From contig NZ_FOXC01000019.1 of assembly GCF_900115605.1 (NCBI RefSeq), positions 1-50,163 of the forward strand: a stretch of 50,163 nt of DNA, given 5' to 3'. The notes below the pieces were generated by a model, which worked only from the letters and a program-made list of their open reading frames with translations, searched no databases and was not told where the DNA came from. Of this stretch, positions 24,343 through 32,009 are shown piece by piece. Numbering within the stretch: the stretch's first letter is position 1; each line of letters begins with the position of its first letter. The translations under genes were made by a program, and so were the position numbers. This stretch comes from Halolactibacillus halophilus. Lineage in GTDB: Bacteria; Bacillota; Bacilli; Bacillales; Amphibacillaceae.

Positions 24343-25689
24343 ATGTTAGATGCATTACAGTGGTTTGTTGATTTAGGGGCAACAGTCGTATTACCTATCC
24401 TTATTTTTGCGTTTGGTCTTATTCTTGGAGCGAAGCCTGGAAAAGCATTTATTTCAGGTTTAAAAGTTGGGATTGGCTTTGTTGGTCTTAATCTCGTGAT
24501 TGGTTTACTAGGTAATTCACTTGGACCAGCAGCACAAACAATGGTCGAACGCTTTGGACTGAGCTTGACGACGATTGATGTTGGTTGGCCAGCAGCAGCA
24601 GCAATCTCTTACGGGACGATTTTAGGAAGTTTATCTATTCCTGTTGGTATTGTCATTAATATTGTTTTATTAGTATTCGGTTTAACGAAAACATTAAACG
24701 TAGATATTTGGAATTTCTGGCATGCCGCTTTTGTTGCTTCACTTGTGTATGTCGTGACGGATAATTTCGCATTAGGTTTATTTACGACAGCGGTATACTT
24801 TGCGATGATCATTTTACTTGGAGACGTTATTGGGCCTATTATTAACAAGTTTTATGGTTTCCCAAACATTACGTTTCCTCACGGAACGTCCGCACCAGGT
24901 TTTCTGTTTGCGGTACCGATGAACTGGTTGTTTGACCGTATTCCAGGCTTTAATAAATTAGAAGCAGATCCAGAATCAATTCAAAAGAAATTTGGTATTT
25001 TCGGTGATACAACAGTAATGGGCTTAATCATTGGTTTGGTTATCGGTGTGTTAGCGGGTTACGATGTTGGTGGTGTTGGTGAACTAGGCGTAGCAACAGC
25101 TGCGGTTATGATTTTAATGCCAAGAATGGTGTCACTTTTAATGGAAGGTTTAACACCAATATCTGAATCAGCAACAGAATTTGTAAGAAAAAGATTCCCA
25201 GGAAGAGAGCTTTATATTGGGATGGACTCTGCCTTATCAGTAGGGCACCCAGCAGTCTTATCCTCTTCACTGTTACTCGTTCCGATTACGATTGCGTTAG
25301 CTATTATCTTACCAGGTAACAGTACGCTCCCATTTGGTGACTTGGCAACCATTCCATTTGTGGTCGCTTTAATGGCCGCTGTTTTTGGCGGGAACATTAT
25401 TCGTACAGTTGTTGGCGGAACGTTTTATATGGCATCGATTCTTTATATCACGTCATGGGTTGCGCCATTAGTGACAGATGCTGCGATTGCTTCAAACTTC
25501 GATATGGCAGGTAACTCAAGTATTACTGCGATGGCAGAAGGTGGACTATGGACAACGTTAATGTACGTACTTGCCTCTGATCATTTAGGTTGGATTGGTA
25601 TTGGAGCTATTGGTATCATCACAATTTTCGGGCTATTTTATGTTAATAAAGTAAAACCAAATCGTTCACAGGAGAAAGGGGAAGCTTAA
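24343..25689 (+). CDS. gatC: PTS EIIC component, galactitol family
   Basis: The 448-residue membrane protein of the Gat family EIIC has about ten to twelve hydrophobic segments. Family-like stretches include GLKVGIGFVGLNLVIGLL, DVGWPAAAAISYG, and the loop PNITFPHGTSAPGF. It transports the substrate while EIIB phosphorylates it. It has a strong GGGAGG ribosome binding site and 1 nt separates it from the EIIB gene. E. coli GatC takes galactitol, but no galactitol-1-phosphate dehydrogenase is encoded here, so another substrate is likely. Confidence 0.92.
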   Translation: MLDALQWFVDLGATVVLPILIFAFGLILGAKPGKAFISGLKVGIGFVGLNLVIGLLGNSLGPAAQTMVERFGLSLTTIDVGWPAAAAISYGTILGSLSIPVGIVINIVLLVFGLTKTLNVDIWNFWHAAFVASLVYVVTDNFALGLFTTAVYFAMIILLGDVIGPIINKFYGFPNITFPHGTSAPGFLFAVPMNWLFDRIPGFNKLEADPESIQKKFGIFGDTTVMGLIIGLVIGVLAGYDVGGVGELGVATAAVMILMPRMVSLLMEGLTPISESATEFVRKRFPGRELYIGMDSALSVGHPAVLSSSLLLVPITIALAIILPGNSTLPFGDLATIPFVVALMAAVFGGNIIRTVVGGTFYMASILYITSWVAPLVTDAAIASNFDMAGNSSITAMAEGGLWTTLMYVLASDHLGWIGIGAIGIITIFGLFYVNKVKPNRSQEKGEA

Positions 25690-25690
25690 G

Positions 25691-25972
25691 ATGAAAAAAT
25701 TATTGATCATGTGTGGAACAGGTGTTGCAACATCAACGGTCGTGACAGGTAAAATTAAAGATTGGTTAAAGGAGAATGGTTTAGACAAAGAGGTTACGTT
25801 GTATCAATCAAAAGTGGCAGATGAGATGAATAAAATTGATGATTATGATGCAGTTGTTACAACAACAGTGGTACCTGATAAAATTAAAAGTAAAGTAATT
25901 AACGGTGTTCCGCTTTTAACAGGCATCGGTGCTGAAGAAGTTTATGATGAGATTAAACGTCAATTGAGCTAA
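25691..25972 (+). CDS. gatB: PTS EIIB component, galactitol family
   Basis: The 93-residue cytoplasmic EIIB has the phosphocysteine loop MCGTGVATST (C8) immediately after the first strand, as in GatB. It lies 1 nt after EIIC with AGGAGAAAGGGG inside the end of that gene as its ribosome binding site. Confidence 0.92.
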   Translation: MKKLLIMCGTGVATSTVVTGKIKDWLKENGLDKEVTLYQSKVADEMNKIDDYDAVVTTTVVPDKIKSKVINGVPLLTGIGAEEVYDEIKRQLS

Positions 25973-26032
25973 GTTTATAGTTGAATCGACACGTCGTGTG
26001 TCGGTTCTTCTTAATTACTGGAGGGATGCTAA

Positions 26033-26878
26033 ATGCTAGTCAGTTCAAAAGAATTATTTCACATCGCAGATAAAAATAATTTCGCGATTCCAGCAACAAA
26101 TTTTATTGATGGTTTAACAGCTAAAGTGTATACGGAAACAGCCGAATCTTTAGGCTTACCACTCATTCTAGCCTACGCTGAGTCACACAAAGACTATCTC
26201 GGCTTAGAAGAAGCGGCTTGGTTGGGCAAACATTATGCTGAAAAAACAAGTGTACCGATCGTTTTACATCTCGATCATGGATCGGATCCTGCCTTTATAA
26301 AAGAAGCCATTCGCTTAGGTTTCACATCCGTCATGATAGATGGTTCATCGTTGCCGCTTGAAGACAATATTCAGCTAACGAAGACGATTGTTGATTATGC
26401 CCATCAATACGGTGTCGTTGTTGAGGGTGAAATTGGACATGTTGGGTCTAATACAGTTTCATATGAAGGAGAAAGTGACGATCAGTCACAGTATACAACA
26501 TTAAATGAAGCGACAGTCTTTAGCCAATCAACTGGTGTGGACTCGTTAGCTATCTCAATTGGAACAGCACACGGTGAGTACACTGGTAAACCTGAGATTA
26601 ACTTTGAACGCTTAAATGAAATCAATGGTGCATTATCGGTGCCACTTGTTTTACACGGTGGCAGTTCAACAGGGGATGAAAATTTAAAACGTTGCGCTAG
26701 AGAAGGCATGCGTAAAATTAATATTTTCACTGATTTAATTGTCGCGGCCCACAAGGAAGCCCAAATAAAAACACCACATTATATGGCGTTAAGAGACAAT
26801 CTTGAACGCGGATTTAAAGACGTATTAACGCATTATTACCAAGTATTTGAAACGCAGCCAATAGAGATGAAGGGATGA
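26033..26878 (+). CDS. Class II (metal-dependent) aldolase, FbaA/GatY/KbaY family
   Basis: The 281-residue aldolase has the class II zinc centre: D81-H82 in LHLDHGSD, E133 in VVVEGEIG, H180 in ISIGTAHG and H208 in LVLHGGSS. Such enzymes cleave ketose-1,6-bisphosphates or ketose-1-phosphates to DHAP plus an aldehyde, or act on related substrates. Its place between a galactitol-family PTS and a triosephosphate-isomerase paralog suggests it cleaves the sugar phosphate made by this pathway. Length and motifs fit GatY/KbaY and Fba alike, so specificity is open. GGAGGGATG ribosome binding site upstream. Confidence 0.9.
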   Translation: MLVSSKELFHIADKNNFAIPATNFIDGLTAKVYTETAESLGLPLILAYAESHKDYLGLEEAAWLGKHYAEKTSVPIVLHLDHGSDPAFIKEAIRLGFTSVMIDGSSLPLEDNIQLTKTIVDYAHQYGVVVEGEIGHVGSNTVSYEGESDDQSQYTTLNEATVFSQSTGVDSLAISIGTAHGEYTGKPEINFERLNEINGALSVPLVLHGGSSTGDENLKRCAREGMRKINIFTDLIVAAHKEAQIKTPHYMALRDNLERGFKDVLTHYYQVFETQPIEMKG

Positions 26879-26882
26879 TTCT

Positions 26883-27581
26883 GTGAAACAATCAACGAAA
26901 AGTCAACCATTTTTTATGATTAATCCAAAGTCGTATTTAACAGGTAAAAATGTATATGAATTAGCCATTGCAGCTGATCGCTATGCAGGTGAAGTCGATT
27001 TTGATGTGTATTTTACCGCACAATATGTTGATTTAAAATTATTAGCTGATCAAACAAAAAATCTGATTATCACAGCTCAACATATGGATGGCATTGATTT
27101 AGGAAGAGGTATGGGATTTGTCACAGGCGATGCTTTACATGAAGCAGGGGTAAGAGCCGTCATGTTAAATCATGCTGAACATCCGTTAACATTTTCAGAA
27201 CTTGTTGCTTCTATTGAAAAAGCAAAAACACTGGGAATAACGACAGTTGTATGTGCTGACTCTGTTAAAGAAGCAAAAGCGATGGCGATGATTTCACCAG
27301 ATATCATTTTATGCGAACCAACAGAATTAATTGGAACCGGACAGACGAGCGATACTCATTACATTGAGCAAACAAATGAAGAGATTCGGGCCATTTCTTC
27401 AGATATTCTCGTCATGCAAGCAGCAGGGATCACCTCACCAGAAGACGTCTATCAAACAATCAAAAAAGGCGCAGATGGCACAGGATGCACAAGTGGAATC
27501 GTATTAGCGGATGATCCAAGTTTAATGGTAAGAGATATGTTACAAGCCGTCACAGACGCAACAGAAATAAATAGAAAGTAG
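26883..27581 (+). CDS. Triosephosphate isomerase paralog, archaeal-type
   Basis: The 232-residue TIM-barrel protein keeps the isomerase residues: N14-P-K16, H97 and E99 in LNHAEH (usually H-S-E), and E145 in LCEPTELIGTG. The short length and the LNHxE and EPxELIGTG wording resemble archaeal TIMs rather than the roughly 250-residue bacterial enzyme. The start is GTG 26883, 4 nt after the aldolase stop, with GAAGGGA upstream. It may isomerise the aldolase product, either ordinary triose phosphate or a related C3/C4 phosphate, as TIM paralogs do in erythritol pathways. Confidence 0.82.
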   Translation: MKQSTKSQPFFMINPKSYLTGKNVYELAIAADRYAGEVDFDVYFTAQYVDLKLLADQTKNLIITAQHMDGIDLGRGMGFVTGDALHEAGVRAVMLNHAEHPLTFSELVASIEKAKTLGITTVVCADSVKEAKAMAMISPDIILCEPTELIGTGQTSDTHYIEQTNEEIRAISSDILVMQAAGITSPEDVYQTIKKGADGTGCTSGIVLADDPSLMVRDMLQAVTDATEINRK

Positions 27582-27588
27582 GAATATA

Positions 27589-28101
27589 ATGGCTACTTAT
27601 TATGATCAACTCATTCTCACATCAAATGGTACACGTGTTACGTATCATAATATTACTGATCAGATTCGAGAAATAGTTAAAAAAAGCAACATAACCAATG
27701 GGATTTGTGTCGTTTCTTCTCCGCACACAACTTGCTCAGTCGTATTTGAAGAATACGTTCATGACACTGATTTTAATGGTGATGAATATATTCAAGTCGA
27801 CCTTAACCGGATTTTAAATAAACTGATTCCACGACAATTAACCGAATCAGATTATCAGTATCCAGGACAGGCTCATGTCGATTTTCTTCACGGCTTAGAT
27901 GATCCCGATTATCCGACGGATGAAGCGACAATATTAAATGCAGATGCGCATCTTCGAGCGTCGTTATTTGGTGCGAGTGAAAACTTCGTCTTAAAAGATA
28001 ACGCGTTACTTATCGGGTCTGTTGGCTATATTTATTTCATCGACTGGGATCAAAATAGAGTGCGTGACCGCAAGTGCAATATCATGATCGTTGGAGACTG
28101 A
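27589..28101 (+). CDS. YjbQ/UPF0047 family protein
   Basis: The 170-residue protein shows the YjbQ family core, here GICVVSSPHTTCSVVFEE, plus HLRASLFGAS and a late LLIGSVGYIYFIDWD segment; family members bind a ligand in a small beta-sandwich. Some members show weak thiamine-phosphate synthase activity, but the physiological role is unsettled. Seven nt after the TIM paralog and inside the PTS operon, it probably acts on an intermediate of this pathway. It is somewhat longer than the usual 130-140 residues owing to an insertion around YQYPGQAHVDFLHGL. Confidence 0.8.
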   Translation: MATYYDQLILTSNGTRVTYHNITDQIREIVKKSNITNGICVVSSPHTTCSVVFEEYVHDTDFNGDEYIQVDLNRILNKLIPRQLTESDYQYPGQAHVDFLHGLDDPDYPTDEATILNADAHLRASLFGASENFVLKDNALLIGSVGYIYFIDWDQNRVRDRKCNIMIVGD

Positions 28102-28136
28102 ATGAATATAACTGCCAAGTAAGTGTAGTGTTATAT

Positions 28137-28178
28137 AAAAGCGTCGCATTAAGCATAGGGCTTAATGTGGCGCTTTTT
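28137..28178. terminator. Terminator of PTS operon, possibly bidirectional
   Basis: A 17-bp stem (28137-28153 with 28161-28178, one wobble) ending in TTTTT, with A4 on the left side. It separates the PTS operon from the convergent comK-like gene. Confidence 0.88.
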
Positions 28179-28210
28179 CATATACTAGTTTTAAATAAGT
28201 GCAAAAAAGC

Positions 28211-28690
28211 TTATACATAGAGGGTTCGTTTGATTGGGTGGGTATTTTTAAAATAAAGCTGGTATAAACTTAACAGCGCCATGATTTTTTCTACACGTGT
28301 GTTTGTCATTTGGACGTGTTTAGCTCTTCCAGAATTAAAGTGAAAAGTAATCCCGTCTGCGCAGGCGGTGTAATGAGTGAGATGAGTCGTCATAATAAAG
28401 ACACAGTGGTCCATCCGCGGGGAGTGGGTTTGAAAACAGTAGAGGTCGTGGTGAGGTGAGATAGGAAAAATCGGTGTTTGATTGAGATTGAAGATTTTCT
28501 GCATGGACTTTTTTCTACCGGCGACAGTCGAACCGAAACTAAGACAAGTCTGTTCTAAAATAGTAGTCATTGGCTGAAGACAAGTGTAGCTTGCATGTGT
28601 TTCTTCGATGATGGTTTCACTGCGAGGATCGAAGCTTTGTTCAAGGTAGAGGGTTTTATGTGAGATAAGATAGTGGGGTAAAGTATTGAT
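28211..28690 (-). CDS. comK: ComK-like competence transcription factor, non-standard start
   Basis: The frame encodes a ComK homolog. CLSFGSTVAGRK followed by TPIFPISPHHDLYCFQTHS parallels B. subtilis ComK CRFFGSSYAGRK...PPIMVDPSNQIFLFPTLS, and GITFHFNSGRAKHV matches the later strand. Similarity continues upstream of the first ATG (28570) through YLISHKTLYLEQSFDP. The reading frame is open back to a stop at about 28699, but there is no ATG, GTG or TTG there. A good AAAAGGAG (about 28700-28707) lies 9 nt before ATC 28690, which sits exactly where a start is expected. Either a rare ATC start is used or the gene lost its start. The product would be about 159 residues; the C-terminus is shorter than in B. 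subtilis. Confidence 0.7.
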   Translation of the reverse strand: MNTLPHYLISHKTLYLEQSFDPRSETIIEETHASYTCLQPMTTILEQTCLSFGSTVAGRKKSMQKIFNLNQTPIFPISPHHDLYCFQTHSPRMDHCVFIMTTHLTHYTACADGITFHFNSGRAKHVQMTNTRVEKIMALLSLYQLYFKNTHPIKRTLYV

Positions 28691-28715
28691 GTGAATTCAC
28701 TCCTTTTCTAATATA

Positions 28716-28729
28716 TTGAAGCGCTTACT
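28716..28729. promoter_or_regulatory. cre-like site upstream of comK
   Basis: TTGAAGCGCTTACT matches 13 of 14 positions of the cre consensus, just upstream of the comK-like ribosome binding site. It may be coincidental, since the AAGCGCTT core is short. Confidence 0.35.
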
Positions 28730-28879
28730 TTTAAAAGTATACCGCAGAAATTTAAAAAGGCCTAGTCAAAATTGAAATTTGACGGTAAAAAAATGATCAA
28801 ATTTGAAAAATGCTCACCATTGAGTCATCTACTCGGTTTTGAATGATAAAATCAGAAAATTCTCTCTTTTATAATAACC

Positions 28880-28909
28880 TTGCGAAATTGATACATATAC
28901 AACTATAAT
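28880..28909 (+). promoter_or_regulatory. Sigma-A promoter of gltS
   Basis: TTGCGA at 28880-28885, 18-nt spacer, TATAAT at 28904-28909, followed by a leader of about 50 nt with a T8 run. Confidence 0.65.
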
Positions 28910-28966
28910 AAGTGAGTCACTGTTTTTTTTAAACAGGTCTATTTTTTTATCTTAAGGAGGAATATT

Positions 28967-30391
28967 ATGTCAGCTAACATGGTTGGCTTTAGCTTTTTAA
29001 TGATTGGCGTCTTTTTAATTATCGGGAAAGTCGTCCGTCTTCATACAAAAGCCTTACGTGATTTGTTTTTACCAAGTTCGATTATCGCTGGATTTATCGC
29101 GTTGATTGTGGGTCCAGGTGTCGTTGGACGTATCACCCCGTTATTGTTAGAGGAGTCCTCCATGTTTTATAATGGTTTAATCCCTGCATTTATCTTAGAC
29201 GTCTGGAAGACGTTACCGGGGATGTTTATTAATGTCGTCTTTGCGACTTTATTTTTAGGGAAAGCTGTCCCAAGTGTGAAAAAGATTTGGCGAATGGCTG
29301 GTCCACAAGTGATTATGGGTCAAGCGGTTTCTTGGGGACAGTATGTTATAGGTCTGTTGTTGACGTTGCTCGTATTAACCCCGTTCTTTGGGATGAATCC
29401 ACTGGCAGGGGCGTTAATTGAGATAAGTTTTGTCGGGGGTCATGGTACAGCGGCGGGACTAAAAGATACCTTTGATACGTTAGGGTTTTCTGAAGGAGCT
29501 GACTTAGCCCTTGGTCTTGCGACCGTTGGGATTTTAGTTGGGGTTATTGTTGGGATTTTTATTATTAACCTTGGCTTTAAAAAAGGCATTGCTCAGCATG
29601 TGGGTGGACGTAGTCACTTTACAGATGCCGAGCGTGAACGGATTGCTGAGCGTCATGGTTATGATACCGATACAAAGGTAAAACAAGTAAAAGCGATTGA
29701 ACCACTAGCCTTTCACTTGTCCCTGCTTGCGATTTCAATTGTCTTAGGTTACATCATCCAACAAGCGCTTATCGGGCTAGAAGCGCTCACATGGGGAGCT
29801 TGGACGGATGTCTATCTCTTTCCGTATGTACCGCTCTTCCCACTGGCGATGATTGGTGGAATGATTGTTCAACTTTTCTTTGATAAGCGAGATATTCATA
29901 TGTACATTGATGAAGATTTGATCAGTAAAATTTCAGGTTTTGCTTTAGATGTCTTACTCGTCTCAGCACTGGCGACACTGTCTTTAGATGTTATTGGTGA
30001 GAATATTATCCCGTTCTTATTACTCGCGTTTGTCGCGATGGTATGGAACGTCTTTGCCTTTATGAAGCTTGGACCACGCATGATTCCGGAATACTGGTTT
30101 GAACGCGGATTAGGTGACTTTGGTCAAGCAACCGGGATGACCGCAACGGGTCTACTCCTTATGAAGATTGCCGATCCTGATCACCAAACACCGGCACTAG
30201 AAGCATTCGGTTATAAACAAATTCTCTTTGAACCATTTGTCGGTGGTGGATTAGTCACTGCCGCATCATTGCCGCTGATTTATCAGTTTGGACCGGTTAC
30301 ATTTTTAATTATTGCGACGGTTATTACCGCTTTCTTCTTAATTTTCGGGATGGTGCACTTTGGACCGAAGAAACCAAAAGGGTTAAAATAA
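28967..30391 (+). CDS. gltS: Sodium/glutamate symporter (GltS family)
   Basis: The 474-residue membrane protein of the ESS/GltS family imports glutamate with sodium. It has about ten to twelve hydrophobic segments and two related halves, each with a Gly-rich re-entrant loop: FVGGHGTAAGLKDTF at about residues 155-169 and the later GDFGQATGMTATGLLL. A charged cytoplasmic loop (about 205-240) joins the halves. AAGGAGG precedes the ATG. It is a single-gene unit with its own promoter and terminator. Slightly longer than the 400-residue E. coli protein. Confidence 0.92.
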   Translation: MSANMVGFSFLMIGVFLIIGKVVRLHTKALRDLFLPSSIIAGFIALIVGPGVVGRITPLLLEESSMFYNGLIPAFILDVWKTLPGMFINVVFATLFLGKAVPSVKKIWRMAGPQVIMGQAVSWGQYVIGLLLTLLVLTPFFGMNPLAGALIEISFVGGHGTAAGLKDTFDTLGFSEGADLALGLATVGILVGVIVGIFIINLGFKKGIAQHVGGRSHFTDAERERIAERHGYDTDTKVKQVKAIEPLAFHLSLLAISIVLGYIIQQALIGLEALTWGAWTDVYLFPYVPLFPLAMIGGMIVQLFFDKRDIHMYIDEDLISKISGFALDVLLVSALATLSLDVIGENIIPFLLLAFVAMVWNVFAFMKLGPRMIPEYWFERGLGDFGQATGMTATGLLLMKIADPDHQTPALEAFGYKQILFEPFVGGGLVTAASLPLIYQFGPVTFLIIATVITAFFLIFGMVHFGPKKPKGLK

Positions 30392-30443
30392 TTAAGGTTC
30401 ATTGAACATACAACCACTTAATATAATAATGTCTAAAGAGCTA

Positions 30444-30479
30444 AAACAACTACACTTAAAAGGCGTAGTTGTTTTTTTA
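30444..30479 (+). terminator. Rho-independent terminator after gltS
   Basis: AAACAACTAC (30444-30453) pairs with GTAGTTGTTT (30465-30474), followed by T's. Confidence 0.85.
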
Positions 30480-30566
30480 TGGAGGTTTTTAGTGATCGTA
30501 AAAAATATCTCAACTTTCTTCACTTTTGTTAATTAGACAAATATGATTTTTTCAAAGTCGATGTGA

Positions 30567-30785
30567 AAAACAGATGATTATTATGAGAGTGATGCAGAAC
30601 TTCTGGACTTCAATAAGTAAGCTGTGGTTGTAGAGGATAAAGATCATAACCTTAAGCATGAACTGACAGGTGAAACAGAAGTTAACATTGAAAAAGGAAA
30701 GCGTTCAACCGGTGCATTCAAGCGCCAGATTTTGGTTGAGGACGAAAAAATACCGATACATTTAAAATGTAAGCGTATACCTTGA
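30567..30785 (+). pseudogene. Decayed ORF with an internal stop
   Basis: One frame reads TDDYYESDAELLDFNK, a TAA at 30618-30620, then AVVVEDKDHNLKHELTGE and on to about 30782. Both parts look like normal protein sequence, but no start codon with a ribosome binding site is present. It looks like a relic of a small protein. I do not recognise the family. Confidence 0.3.
30768..30781. promoter_or_regulatory. Candidate cre site before the formate/nitrite transporter gene
   Basis: TGTAAGCGTATACC matches 13 of 14 positions of the cre consensus and lies about 90 nt before the transporter start. Confidence 0.5.
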
Positions 30786-30872
30786 ATATATTCGTATTTT
30801 CTTCTAGACATAAGTAAAAATAAGATATATCATGTTAAGAGTATCACAAACATTTATGCAAAGGATCTGATC

Positions 30873-31688
30873 ATGATGGGTTTTTACAATCCAGAAGAAA
30901 TAGCCAATTATACGGTATCGTCTGGCTATAAAAAAGCACACTACACAAGTTTACAGTCAACAATTTTAGGTTTTGAAGCAGGGGCGTTTATCGCTCTCGG
31001 GTATTTACTCTATATTCATGTGACCGCAAATATGCCAGAAACATGGGGCGGATTTTCATCTTTTATTGGCGCGTCACTTTTTCCAATTGGCCTTATCCTA
31101 ACGTTACTTGCGGGCGGAGAATTGTTGACGGGCAACTTAATGGCCGTCCCACTCTCAAGAATGGAACGAAAGATTAAGTCACGTCACGTTATAAAAAATA
31201 TTATCATTATCACAGTCAGTAACTTTTTAGGGGCCATTTTTGTTGCTTATTTTTTTGGTCATGTTGTTGGTCTAACAGAAGGTATTTACTTAGAGACTAC
31301 AGTACATTTAGCTGAACATAAGATAGAGGTTACGTTCTTACAAGCATTCTTATCGGGTATTGGCTGTAACTGGTTAGTCGCATCGGCTGTTTGGTTAAAC
31401 TACGGTGCGAAAGATATGTCAGGTAAAATTTTAGGGATTTGGTTTCCAACAATGGCCTTTGTCGCGATTGGTTTTCAGCACGTAGTCGCGAATATGTTCC
31501 TTATTCCTGCCGCTATTTTTGCCGGTTATTTTAGTTGGGGCGCATACGTTCTTAACTTTATCCCTGTCTTTTTAGGCAATGCGGTTGGTGGCGTTATGTT
31601 TGTCGCTGGTGCTTACTGGGTTGTTTACTTAAAGAAAGAACCTGACCATTTACTTCCGATCAGACAAAAGCAGCACCGAGCGTCATAA
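30873..31688 (+). CDS. Formate/nitrite transporter (FNT) family channel
   Basis: The 271-residue membrane protein of the FocA/NirC family has six hydrophobic segments. Family landmarks are LGFEAGAFIALGYLL in TM1, LLAGGELLTGNLM around residues 75-87 and the conserved GIGCNWLVASAVWL near residue 165. It moves formate, nitrite or a similar small anion; a fermentative context and an upstream cre-like site favour formate, but this is inference. ATG 30873 and 30876 are both possible, with AAGGAT 6-9 nt upstream. Confidence 0.9.
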   Translation: MMGFYNPEEIANYTVSSGYKKAHYTSLQSTILGFEAGAFIALGYLLYIHVTANMPETWGGFSSFIGASLFPIGLILTLLAGGELLTGNLMAVPLSRMERKIKSRHVIKNIIIITVSNFLGAIFVAYFFGHVVGLTEGIYLETTVHLAEHKIEVTFLQAFLSGIGCNWLVASAVWLNYGAKDMSGKILGIWFPTMAFVAIGFQHVVANMFLIPAAIFAGYFSWGAYVLNFIPVFLGNAVGGVMFVAGAYWVVYLKKEPDHLLPIRQKQHRAS

Positions 31689-31705
31689 TATTCATTATAT
31701 CTGAT

Positions 31706-31749
31706 AAGCTTACACTATCTATTTAAATAGGTAGTGTAAGCTTTTTTGG
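31706..31749 (+). terminator. Rho-independent terminator after FNT gene
   Basis: A long near-palindrome 31706-31743 (AAGCTTACACTATCTATTT and its complement) followed by T's. Confidence 0.88.
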
Positions 31750-31806
31750 TTGAGTGAAGAAAGGTCGATTTGTTTTCGAGGTAAACTAAAGACTGAGGTG
31801 ATAAGT

Positions 31807-31860
31807 ATGATACGGGTATTGTTGGTTGATAATGTCCCGATTATCATGTTGACGGTTTAG
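31807..31860 (+). pseudogene. Relic of a response-regulator gene (N-terminus only)
   Basis: With GAGGTG at 31795-31800 as ribosome binding site, an ATG at 31807 opens MIRVLLVDNVPIIMLTV before a TAG at 31858. This is the first strand of a NarL-type receiver domain (usually V-L-L-V-D-D-H-P). Nothing receiver-like follows. The remaining bases 31689-31947 hold no other gene. Confidence 0.4.
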
Positions 31861-31946
31861 TCGCAAGAGGAAGGCGAGGTTTCTTCGAAAGCTATATCTA
31901 AAGGGTAAAGTTTTTTTATGATCATACTCATCAGAACCCGAATACA

Positions 31947-31993
31947 AAATAGCCATCCCTTAAACAGGTGAACGTTCAAGGGGGTGGCTATTT
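31947..31993 (-). terminator. Terminator of the alpha/beta hydrolase gene
   Basis: Arms 31947-31961 and 31978-31993 (AAATAGCCA...TGGCTATTT with an inner CCCTT/AAGGG) form a stem of about 14 bp with one bulge. The minus-strand tail is ATTTTGTATT. Confidence 0.65.
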
Positions 31994-32009
31994 ATAAACG
32001 CGGTAGCAT

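Noticed and set aside
28211-28570. comK-like protein starting at ATG 28570
   Set aside because: Similarity to ComK continues upstream in frame, and this ATG has no ribosome binding site.
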